Shown: positions 45,395 to 52,382 of the stretch, piece after piece
Position numbering within the stretch: position 1 is the stretch's first letter
Layout of the letters: each line of letters starts with the position of its first letter
Origin: Acidobacteriota bacterium
Lineage (GTDB): Bacteria; Acidobacteriota; Blastocatellia; Pyrinomonadales; Pyrinomonadaceae
Length of the DNA: 64,000 bases
Direction: 5' to 3'
Assembly (NCBI GenBank): GCA_018269005.1
Contig: JAFDVK010000032.1
Coordinates: 248,001 to 312,000, forward strand
Translations under genes and position numbers: made by a program
Notes under the pieces: generated by a model
Databases searched by the model: none
Seen by the model: only the letters and a program-made list of their open reading frames with translations
Told to the model about the DNA's origin: nothing

Positions 45395-45421
45395 GTCAGA
45401 ACCGCCTGCGTCAGCGGGCGG
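45395..45421 (+). repeat. REP-like palindrome after atuA
   Basis: GTCAGAACCGCCTGCGTCAG continuing into CGGGCGG. Pairing CCGCC/GGCGG with an inner GC/GC step gives a short hairpin. Starts at the base after the stop codon region of the gene and could also act as a terminator, though no T-run follows beyond TCTTCTTT. Confidence 0.7.
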
Positions 45422-45427
45422 TCTTCT

Positions 45428-45934
45428 TTAGACTTGCCCTAAGTATGCTCCTTCCGAAGGGTAGATTCGTCTCCGAAGATCGCGTTTTTTGTAGCTATTT
45501 CTCATGGCAATGTAGACATAATCCGAAATAAACCAATCATCGATCCAAGGCGGGCGTTCAATGATGTATTGAATATGCGATCCGGGCACCAAGAGGTATG
45601 GAAGGGCTGGCGCCTTTGTCGATAGATCGATGCCCGCGACCATATCGGGTAGAATAGTTGCTAAGTCCCTCCACCATTGAATTTCTTTAGAATATCTTTC
45701 AAACCTAAAGTTGATAACTGTCACCGGAATCGAGCCTATATTGCTTACTGAAAGGATGACCTTCCCATCTTTACCGATTACAGGAGGAACAAGGTGGAAC
45801 CTTAAGAGCGGTCGATTGCGCCGAAGGTACGAAATCAGTTTTGACAAAGCGAGTGCAGTTGAAAGGAAGGCTCCCCAAGCTGCAAGAATGAAACCTGTGC
45901 TTTCGAGCATACTAGATATCTTTGTTACCCTCAC
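45428..45934 (-). CDS. Single-pass membrane protein with beta-type domain, function unknown
   Basis: 168 aa. One membrane helix (about residues 13-36), a basic stretch, then ILSVSNIGSIPVTVINFRF and LPYLLVPGSHIQY. Same layout and similar motifs as the protein encoded at 9127-9639; the two are probably distant homologues. Both lie beside a RelE/ParE-type pair and a GGTTCTGAC-type repeat. More AT-rich than the metabolic genes around it. Confidence 0.6.
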   Translation of the reverse strand: MRVTKISSMLESTGFILAAWGAFLSTALALSKLISYLRRNRPLLRFHLVPPVIGKDGKVILSVSNIGSIPVTVINFRFERYSKEIQWWRDLATILPDMVAGIDLSTKAPALPYLLVPGSHIQYIIERPPWIDDWFISDYVYIAMRNSYKKRDLRRRIYPSEGAYLGQV

Positions 45935-45982
45935 TCGCTTCCCAACACCGCAAGTAGATTTAGACTCGCGAACATCAACGGA

Positions 45983-46249
45983 TCACGGAAAATACCGATA
46001 GATATCTTTGCGGTTGAGGAACCGGATAAAAACGAGCGTCTCGCCATCGAGTTTCAGGCCGATCCGGAAGTCACCTATGCGAATGCGGTAATATTCCCGC
46101 GAACCGCGCATTTTCTTTAGGTTTATTAGCTGATCGAGAGTGTCGGCTTTTTCGCTCGATTCTATGACGGTCTGGACTTTGGCGAGCACCGACTTGTCTC
46201 GAACGGCCTTGAGGTCTTTGAGAAAGCTCTCGTTAAACTCGACCTTCAA
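45983..46249 (-). CDS. RelE/ParE-family toxin
   Basis: 88 aa. KVEFNESFLKDLKAVRDKSVLAKVQTVI, then NLKKMRGSREYYRIRIGDFRIGLKLDGETLVFIRFLNRKDIYRYFP. The YYRIRIGDFRIG and FLNRKDIYR patterns are those of RelE-type mRNA interferases. Overlaps the antitoxin by ATGA (46246-46249). Confidence 0.88.
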   Translation of the reverse strand: MKVEFNESFLKDLKAVRDKSVLAKVQTVIESSEKADTLDQLINLKKMRGSREYYRIRIGDFRIGLKLDGETLVFIRFLNRKDIYRYFP

Positions 46250-46455
46250 TTCACGCTCTCCAGGACTTCGAATACAGACTCACGGCTGACCCTCGGAGTT
46301 TGTTCGCCCTCGGCAATCGCCTTTGAAAACGCTATATCCTCGACGATCTCGTCCAATATATCGCGCACTAAGTCTTGCCGTTCCTGCAGAAGCTCAACAA
46401 TTGCCATTTTGAACGCTTCTTTCAGTTTTTCGTTACTCTCAATAACGGTAGCCAT
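46246..46455 (-). CDS. Antitoxin partner of the RelE-family toxin
   Basis: 69 aa from the ATG at 46455 (MATVIESNEKL), with GAGGTG about five bases before. Helical, acidic: KMAIVELLQERQDLVRDILDEIVEDIAFSKAIAEGE. An upstream ATG at 46482 has no good site. The C-terminal TPRVSRESVFEVLES is the likely toxin-binding end. Confidence 0.8.
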   Translation of the reverse strand: MATVIESNEKLKEAFKMAIVELLQERQDLVRDILDEIVEDIAFSKAIAEGEQTPRVSRESVFEVLESVN

Positions 46456-46482
46456 AGACACCTCGCGTGAATGATACCACAA

Positions 46483-47238
46483 TTACTTACCCAAGAACCT
46501 TGCAATACCTTGCTTACAATCTTCGGTCATGCGGGCTTCGGCATTTACTTTCGCGCCTTCCTCGATTGCCGCAGCGAAATTCAGCCCGTCGATGTCGTAG
46601 AGCAGACGTTTTGTCATTTGGACGGCGGAACCACTTAACTTTGCGTAGCATTCGGCAACTGCGGCGAGCGTGGTTTCGAAATCGGCTTCGTCCGCGACCG
46701 CGTGAACGATGCCCTCCTCGAATAGGTCATGGGCCGACATTTCTTCGCCCAGAGTTAGCGTTGCAAAAGCACGACGTTCTGACATATTTCGTTGAACGAT
46801 CGCGGTGACCATAGCCGGCACGAATCCAATTTTCACCTCAGGAAAGCCAAACTTGGCATTTGCCTCGGCAACGATAAGATCACAAGCCATGGCGAGTCCG
46901 CATCCACCTGCCAATGCTCTCCCTTTCACCGCTGCGATGACCGGCTGCCTCACCGCACGAATAAGTTTGTAAAGCTCACCAAGCGAGCGAGCGTCCTCAA
47001 GATTTTCTTCGTATGAGGCGTCAACGATCTTCTGCAAGGCCGCAAGATCAGCCCCGGAGCAAAAGTCCTTCCCAGCCCCGCGAATGACGATGCATTTCAC
47101 ACTTTCGTCAGCGTCAGCCTCGCGCAGAGCAACCTTCAACGCCGCGATCAACCCGTCGTTCAAAGCATTTCGCTTCTCGGGGCGATTGAGCGTAATGATC
47201 GCAATCGATCCATCGGTTTCGGTTAAAATCTCATCCAT
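46483..47238 (-). CDS. Enoyl-CoA hydratase/isomerase family protein
   Basis: 251 aa crotonase. Oxyanion-hole motifs: GKDFCSGADLAAL (about 62) and RALAGGCGLAMACDLI (about 101); the first catalytic Glu lies in FGFPEVKIGF. The second Glu of classical enoyl-CoA hydratase is not obvious in the SERRAFATLTLG segment. Likely methylglutaconyl-CoA or geranyl-CoA-type hydratase given its partners (AtuA-like protein and a biotin-dependent carboxyltransferase in the neighbourhood). Second to last metabolic gene in the overlapping operon from 49028. Confidence 0.85.
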   Translation of the reverse strand: MDEILTETDGSIAIITLNRPEKRNALNDGLIAALKVALREADADESVKCIVIRGAGKDFCSGADLAALQKIVDASYEENLEDARSLGELYKLIRAVRQPVIAAVKGRALAGGCGLAMACDLIVAEANAKFGFPEVKIGFVPAMVTAIVQRNMSERRAFATLTLGEEMSAHDLFEEGIVHAVADEADFETTLAAVAECYAKLSGSAVQMTKRLLYDIDGLNFAAAIEEGAKVNAEARMTEDCKQGIARFLGK

Positions 47239-47256
47239 CAGTCGTGTCACTTCCTT

Positions 47257-47292
47257 TTAATTAGTAATTAGGTAATTAATAATTACTAATTA
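47257..47292. repeat. Five AT-rich heptamers, consensus NTAATTA
   Basis: TTAATTA, GTAATTA, then one extra G, then GTAATTA, ATAATTA, CTAATTA. The array also forms a 12-base inverted repeat, AATTAGTAATTA (47259-47270) with TAATTACTAATT (47280-47291). It separates the four-helix-bundle gene from the hydratase gene and overlaps the end of the former. Confidence 0.7.
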
Positions 47293-47639
47293 GTATGTCG
47301 AGATGAGGAATGTATCGAGGAGATTATCTTGACCAGTTCCAATCGATCTGCCTCGATCGAATTGTATTCATGCTCAGTCAGTATTTCGCCGTGGAACAGA
47401 ACCAACAACCAATACTCCGTTTCCAGGGCTCGACGACGAGCAATGCCAAATTCTGAAATGAAGGTCTCTCGGTTCTCGGCGCCAATTGCAGCCCGAACGT
47501 GCCTGCCGATGTTGGTCCCCGATATTAGCAGCTCCTTCGATAGGACGAACTCGCGTTTATCTTCATTCAGGTAATGACACAGCTCGACGATCCGCAAAGC
47601 GAAATCAAGAGATTTGTCGAGAACGATATTCTCACTCAT
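47286..47639 (-). CDS. Four-helix-bundle protein (S23/TIGR02436 type)
   Basis: 117 aa. Helical protein of the family first seen as intervening-sequence proteins in 23S rRNA genes and now common as orphan inserts: LDFALRIVELCHYL, then ISGTNIGRHVRAAIGAENRETFISEFGIARRRALETEYWL with the conserved SGTNI. ATG overlaps the TAA of the AtuA-like gene (TAATG). Function unknown; frequent near variable genomic segments. Here it breaks into a catabolic operon. Confidence 0.85.
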   Translation of the reverse strand: MSENIVLDKSLDFALRIVELCHYLNEDKREFVLSKELLISGTNIGRHVRAAIGAENRETFISEFGIARRRALETEYWLLVLFHGEILTEHEYNSIEADRLELVKIISSIHSSSRHTN

Positions 47640-47959
47640 TACTCCGCGTCTGTCTCGATGAACATTCGCAATAGCGCGGTTGAGAATGTTTTGCCTTGTG
47701 CGTCGGTCATCAAGCTGAGCGTTCCGCCGCCACCGAGTGAGCCGTGGAGTAGGAAGTTCAGGGCGTGCAGGTTCGGCAGTTCGAAACGTTCGACGTCGCC
47801 TTTGACCATATCGCCAAAGAATTCTTTGACGCGTTCTGCGGTAACTTCGCGAACGAGCAGCGGATAGTCTTTCGGATCGAGAGCTATCAGCCCGACGTTG
47901 GCCGTGTCGCCTTTGTCTCCCGATCGAGCGTGAGCGAGTTTTACGAGTTGAACTTTCAT
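47639..47959 (-). CDS. AtuA-like ferredoxin-fold protein
   Basis: 106 aa. VQLVKLAHARSGDKGDTANVGLIA is diagnostic of the small domain that accompanies AtuA, often as its C-terminal domain; GSLGGGGTLSLMTDAQGK is the second conserved block. Here it is a separate gene, 2.2 kb from the large AtuA-family gene and on the other strand. Overlaps both neighbours by a few bases. Confidence 0.88.
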   Translation of the reverse strand: MKVQLVKLAHARSGDKGDTANVGLIALDPKDYPLLVREVTAERVKEFFGDMVKGDVERFELPNLHALNFLLHGSLGGGGTLSLMTDAQGKTFSTALLRMFIETDAE

Positions 47960-48444
47960 GATGTCCTCTTAAATACCAATATGAATTTTACTAACCAAAT
48001 CACAACAAAGACAAAGTAGGCGGCAAGAAATAGCCAAATACTCTTGTCCAGTTCCGTTCTTGTGATATTGGCACGAAAGACAAGATGGCTGACGCAAAAG
48101 AGCAGCGTCAAAAGAGCTATGCCGAACCACTGGAAGTACTTCCTAAATATTGCAAACGCTCGTGAACGATGCTCGGGCGCGAGCCAATAGGCTTTATTTG
48201 GCAGATTTATCAATCTGTCCGGCATCCGCTCAACTAGCCACGGGAGCGCAAGGAACTCCAATAGAAGTACACAAATGAGAATGCCTTCAAACACAAGAAA
48301 AGCACTCTTCCCCATCCACGCATCAGGTTCGCCGGCTCTGTTAAAGTGCGAGGCCAATGTGGTCGGCAGCAGCGGATAGTAATAGACAGTATGCAGGACA
48401 AGGCCTGCAACTAGGAAGACCATGATCGTATGCCGCAGTTTCAT
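47956..48444 (-). CDS. DUF1648-type membrane protein
   Basis: 162 aa with four membrane helices. The N-terminal segment LPTTLASHFNRAGEPDAWMGKSAFLV is the DUF1648 signature (P..PxHFNxxGxPD). Function unknown; in Gram-positive bacteria similar domains belong to immunity or sensor proteins such as SdpI. ATGA overlaps on both sides place it firmly inside the operon. Confidence 0.8.
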   Translation of the reverse strand: MKLRHTIMVFLVAGLVLHTVYYYPLLPTTLASHFNRAGEPDAWMGKSAFLVFEGILICVLLLEFLALPWLVERMPDRLINLPNKAYWLAPEHRSRAFAIFRKYFQWFGIALLTLLFCVSHLVFRANITRTELDKSIWLFLAAYFVFVVIWLVKFILVFKRTS

Positions 48445-49028
48445 ATACCCTTTTCCGATCTTAACGCAGATCCCAACAGATCGTCAGAGATCACATCTAC
48501 TAGACCGATCGTAAACGCACGCTCAGCGGAGATCGGCTCCGCAGAAAAAAACATTTCGAGTGCGCGTGCCTCGCCGATTATGCGCGGCAGACGCTGCGTG
48601 CCGCCCCAGCCGGTGATTATTCCTAAGCTTGCACCCGGATGTGCGAATCGTGCGTTCGGCGATGCGATGCGTGCGTCGCAGGCGAGTGCGAGGTCGAGTC
48701 CGCCGCCGAAGCAGTGGCCGTTTACGGTAGCGATCACGATCTGCGGGAGTTCGTCGATCTTCTGCATTAAAGACTGGCCGAGGCGTGCGAATTCCGGTGC
48801 ATCTTCGGCGGAAAGAGCCGCGATCTCGTTCAAATTCGCACCGCTCGCGAACGCGTCGCCAATGCCGGTGAGGATCACCTTTTCGACGCTTGCGTCAGTC
48901 GCCAGATCATCGGCGAGAGCGTGCAGGTATTCGATGACCGACCGAGACAATGGATTCCTCCTTTCCAGTTGGGTGAATCGCACGATCGCGACCCCGTCTG
49001 ATGTTTGGATCGACACATTTTCTGACAT
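48441..49028 (-). CDS. Short crotonase-family protein (enoyl-CoA hydratase-like)
   Basis: 195 aa against about 255 usual. The N-terminal crotonase core is complete (DAFASGANLNEIAAL and NGHCFGGGLDLALACDARI oxyanion-hole motifs). At the first catalytic Glu position it has HPGASLG, so Gly or Ser replaces Glu; the second Glu (ARALEMFFSAE) is present. The C-terminal helical region of about 60 residues is absent, with the next gene overlapping the end. Either a specialised isomerase-like form or a truncated copy. First gene of the operon. Confidence 0.8.
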   Translation of the reverse strand: MSENVSIQTSDGVAIVRFTQLERRNPLSRSVIEYLHALADDLATDASVEKVILTGIGDAFASGANLNEIAALSAEDAPEFARLGQSLMQKIDELPQIVIATVNGHCFGGGLDLALACDARIASPNARFAHPGASLGIITGWGGTQRLPRIIGEARALEMFFSAEPISAERAFTIGLVDVISDDLLGSALRSEKGI

Positions 49029-49120
49029 CTGAAACTATTTAACCATACCACGCACAAAACACGTTGTGGTGGCGGTCACGTCACGTTGTGCCCTCTCTCT
49101 GTGTTAAATTCCAAGATGAC

Positions 49121-49765
49121 ATGATGAATTTTCGAAGCGACAAGGCCCACCCATGGCACGGAGTTGAGATCGGTGACGATGCCCCTAATGAACTTACAGC
49201 TTTCATCGAGATAGTTCCGTCCGACACCGTCAAGTATGAGATCGACAAGGCGTCGGGTTATCTTAAGATCGACCGTCCTCAGCAGTATTCTAACGTCGTG
49301 CCCGCAAATTACGGTTTTGTGCCGCGAACTTATTGCGGAGACGGGATAGCTGAACTCGCTCGTTCGCATTCTTCGCTCGAGGTCGCAAAAGGTGACGGCG
49401 ATCCGCTCGACATCCTCGTGCTCTCGGAACATCACATACCACGCGGCGACATTATCCTTAAAGCGATCCCGATCGGAGGCCTTTGCCTTATCGACAGCGG
49501 CGAGGCAGACGACAAGATCATAGCCGTTCTGAAAGGAGACAAGGTCTTTGGCCAATATAGCGATATCTCAGAACTGCCGACCGGCATATTAGAACGCTTT
49601 CAGCACTATTTTCTCACGTACAAGGCATTGCCTGGGGAGACGAATCAGTGCCGCATCGCGCATTCCTACGGGCGCGACTATGCTCACACGGTCGTTCAAA
49701 CAGCGATGGCCGACTACCAAAGACTTATCCTTGACGGAACACGCAACGCGGCCGACAGACGCTGA
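49121..49765 (+). CDS. ppa: Inorganic pyrophosphatase (family I)
   Basis: 214 aa from ATG 49121; hydrolyses pyrophosphate to phosphate in the cytoplasm. Family I signature present: KYEIDKASGYLKIDRPQQYS, PANYGFVPRTYCGD, GDGDPLDILVLSE (catalytic Asp), and the later KVFGQYSDISELP. Slightly longer than the usual 175-200 residues, mostly at the N-terminus (HPWHGVEIGDDAPNEL). Divergent from the crotonase operon. Confidence 0.93.
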   Translation: MMNFRSDKAHPWHGVEIGDDAPNELTAFIEIVPSDTVKYEIDKASGYLKIDRPQQYSNVVPANYGFVPRTYCGDGIAELARSHSSLEVAKGDGDPLDILVLSEHHIPRGDIILKAIPIGGLCLIDSGEADDKIIAVLKGDKVFGQYSDISELPTGILERFQHYFLTYKALPGETNQCRIAHSYGRDYAHTVVQTAMADYQRLILDGTRNAADRR

Positions 49766-49785
49766 CCCGAGCACGCGCAGCTAAT

Positions 49786-51144
49786 TCACGAGTTCGGCGG
49801 AACGCTTAGTTCCGAGGTAACAAAAACGCCCTCGCGCACCTCAGGCAGGATCCCTTTCCTGATGTAGATCGGACGGACGAATTCACGGAGCCGAGGAAGC
49901 GAGAGCTGAAACCAGACGGCGCCGACGGTACATCCTATGCCGCCGATCAAAAGCGTCTCCGGAGCACCTATATGTTCGGCAAGAGTCCCCGCAAGCAAAC
50001 TCCCGAACGGGATCGTTCCCATAAACGCCATGGTATAGAAACTCATTACGCGGCCTCGCTTATCTTCATCAACGATCGTTTGAATGATCGTATTGCTGAC
50101 CGCCATCTGTGCCATAAAACCTAGTCCCGTAGCTACTAGCAGTACAACCGACAGCCAGATCGAACGAGAAAGTGAAAATGCGACAAGGGTGATGCCAAAC
50201 AGTCCGGCCATCCTAGGGATGTATCGTCCAAGGCCCAACACCGTCTTTCGCGAGGCGAGAAACATCGCTCCGATAAGCGCACCTATACCCGTTGAAGCCA
50301 TCAAGAGCCCAAGCGTATTCGGCCCGCCCTTGAGGATCTTTTCTGCAAAGACCGGCATTAGCACCGTGTACGGCATCCCGACAAGGCTCACTGCGGCAAG
50401 GAGAATAAGTATCTTGCTGATCGGAGGTGATCCGACCACGTATTTCCAGCCGTCACGAAGTTCGCGGAAAATGTTTGCGCCGCCGTCGGGTATTGCCGCC
50501 TTCATCGCACGATTTACGTTCATTGCCAAGAGCGAGCCGATCACCGCAAGGTAGCTGATCCCGTCAATCGCAAAGCACCACCCTTCACCGACCGCTGCGA
50601 TCACGACACCGCCGATCGACGGACCTAGAAGACGGGCGCCGTTTACCAGCGACGAGTTTAGTGCGATGGCATTCGGAAGGTCTGCAGGATCTTCGACCAT
50701 CTCTACGACGAACGCCTGACGGGCCGGCATATCAAACGCATTGATCAATCCCTGAAAGATGCTGAGCGCAATGATATGCCACAACTTTATGTAGCCGCTG
50801 AGGGCGAGAATGGCCATTGCGACCGACTGGACCATCGCAAGGACCTGCGTAATGACCAGCAGCCGATGGCGATTCATCCGATCGACGATCACGCCTGCGA
50901 TCGGTGCAAGCAAGAAGGCCGGTATCTGGCCTGCGAAGCCGACCACACCCAGCAGCATCGCCGAACCCGATAATTTGTAAACGAGCCAGCTCGTAGCTAT
51001 ACGGGTCATCCACGTGCCGACCATCGAGATGCTTTGGCCCGAGAAGAAGAGCTTATAGTTTCTGTGCGACAACGCACGGAACATAAACCTTATTCCGGAC
51101 CGTTGAGTTGTGCTGTTGGCTGGCTCCGAAGGCATCCTTCTCAA
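49786..51144 (-). CDS. Major facilitator transporter (MFS_3/EntS-like)
   Basis: 452 aa with twelve membrane helices. Motif A-like VDRMNRHRLLVITQ between helices 2 and 3, the FDMPARQAFVVEMV segment typical of this branch, and the helix 5 motif RLLGPSIGGVVIA. Family members export siderophores and drugs. Substrate not indicated; single gene. Confidence 0.88.
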   Translation of the reverse strand: MRRMPSEPANSTTQRSGIRFMFRALSHRNYKLFFSGQSISMVGTWMTRIATSWLVYKLSGSAMLLGVVGFAGQIPAFLLAPIAGVIVDRMNRHRLLVITQVLAMVQSVAMAILALSGYIKLWHIIALSIFQGLINAFDMPARQAFVVEMVEDPADLPNAIALNSSLVNGARLLGPSIGGVVIAAVGEGWCFAIDGISYLAVIGSLLAMNVNRAMKAAIPDGGANIFRELRDGWKYVVGSPPISKILILLAAVSLVGMPYTVLMPVFAEKILKGGPNTLGLLMASTGIGALIGAMFLASRKTVLGLGRYIPRMAGLFGITLVAFSLSRSIWLSVVLLVATGLGFMAQMAVSNTIIQTIVDEDKRGRVMSFYTMAFMGTIPFGSLLAGTLAEHIGAPETLLIGGIGCTVGAVWFQLSLPRLREFVRPIYIRKGILPEVREGVFVTSELSVPPNS

Positions 51145-51282
51145 GTTCGTAGCGTCTCCTATCTTAACGCAGAAGAAAAAGCTGCCGATAGCTCGACAGC
51201 TCTCTTTCTTCGGTTAGGACGCAGTCTCCGGCACCATCGCAGGATCATGTTGATGCATTTTGTGCCTGCCGACGCCTAATCG

Positions 51283-51630
51283 TCAAAGGACCGCAAGTTT
51301 CGCAGCGTATGGAAGGAGATGTTTTGCCCCAAGGCCCGTGCCCTTCAAAGCGAGTTTGCCCGCCTTTGGCAACAACTTGAAGAGAATCGGCTTGGCGACG
51401 TTCTTTGCGGTGAATTTCGTTACGGCCCAAGTGCCTTTTGCGGCCGACTTGACGACAACGACGGCCACCTTCCCTGCTCCATTCAGCACGGCGTTGCCGC
51501 CTTTCGACGCGGATAAAGCGTGCTCCGATGGCTTGCCGGATTCAGCGGTCGACGTCTGGGCGTTGGCCGAAAGAACGCAGAAGAGTAATGCCGCGCAGAC
51601 GAATGCTGCCTTAAGTAGAGAGTTTTTCAT
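51283..51630 (-). CDS. Small exported Lys/Ala-rich protein, function unknown
   Basis: 115 aa with signal peptide (cleavage after LSANAQ). The mature part is rich in Lys, Ala, Gly and Val with hydrophobic stretches (VAVVVVKSAAKGTWAV) and ends LLPYAAKLAVL. No family recognised. It lies between the transporter and the palindrome-rich gap. Confidence 0.6.
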   Translation of the reverse strand: MKNSLLKAAFVCAALLFCVLSANAQTSTAESGKPSEHALSASKGGNAVLNGAGKVAVVVVKSAAKGTWAVTKFTAKNVAKPILFKLLPKAGKLALKGTGLGAKHLLPYAAKLAVL

Positions 51631-51826
51631 TGTCTATTCGAGATCGAGAGGTTGAAGCGCGTCGGCCGCGGAGCGGCATCGTTCTACATTATAACCATCC
51701 GGCCGCAGGTTTGGGAAGATTTTTCTCGCTGAATGCCGTCGGCCTTGCGCGTAAGCAATCTGTATGAGATGGCCGCAGCCTTATGCTCGATGCACTTTGG
51801 CAGCGCGGTCAGGCTTGCGTTCTGCA

Positions 51827-52009
51827 GCGGCTTGCCGCAAACCAGTGCGGTCGGGCTTGCCCGACCGAGCCTCGGCGGGTATGAATAATGGAGGCGGCTT
51901 GCCGCCGACAAGATCGATCGCTCTGTCGCCCGCTAACGCGGGCTCCATTTATTCTGTGGCGACTCGACGGTCGGGCAAGCCCGACCGCACTGCGATGCGG
52001 CAAGCCGCA
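51827..52009. repeat. Inverted-repeat element with 41-base arms (MITE-like)
   Basis: Left arm 51827-51867 and right arm 51968-52008 are inverted copies. A 39-base stretch at 30970-31008 is identical to the right arm read in reverse. Arms hold two palindromes each. No coding capacity between the arms (100 bases). Confidence 0.8.
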
Positions 52010-52030
52010 GGAAAGATCTTGAAGCGATAT

Positions 52031-52319
52031 CGGAAAAGCAGAGCTTTCCGAACTGCGACGCGGCAAGCCGCAAAGAAATTCCGTTCGTGCGCATATATCA
52101 TATGGTAGGCGCGCGAAGAATTACCGGCACAATTCTTTGAATGCCTGCCGCATTTCGTTGCAGCTCTGCTGCTCTATTTGCGGAAAAGCTCAGCTTTTTC
52201 GGTCAAAGCCCGCCAGATCTGTGCGGCTCCGCCGCAGCCGGAGGCAAAGCCTCAGAATCATCCAATATAGATGCAACGGTAGAGCACAGCTCTACCGCAA
52301 ATAGACAGGCAAAGCCTGT
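52031..52319. repeat. Array of seven short GC-closed hairpins
   Basis: Found in order: CGGAAAAGC-AGA-GCTTTCCG (52031-52050, one bulge), GCGGC-AA-GCCGC (52060-52071), GAAAAGC-TCA-GCTTTTTC (52183-52200), GCGGC-TCC-GCCGC (52223-52235), GAGGC-AAA-GCCTC (52241-52253), CGGTAGAGC-ACA-GCTCTACCG (52277-52297), ACAGGC-AAA-GCCTGT (52305-52319). Every stem ends in GC at the loop and restarts with GC, with a two- or three-base loop, while the outer stem sequences differ. Confidence 0.8.
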
Positions 52320-52382
52320 GATATTAAGACTCTATCGCCCCTGCTCGCGTGCGGGCTTCTGCAGCGCTGCGGACTTGCGGTC

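Larger units (their letters stand above)
51631..52382. repeat. 750-base gene-free stretch with a palindrome array
   Basis: No gene seen. From 51827 to 52009 an element is bounded by 41-base inverted arms (38 matches) made of GCGGC-TT-GCCGC and CGGTCGGGC-TT-GCCCGACCG modules; between them are GGCGGC-TT-GCCGCC and GCCCGC-TAAC-GCGGGC hairpins. From 52031 to 52319 follow seven further hairpins listed in the next entry. Confidence 0.8.
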
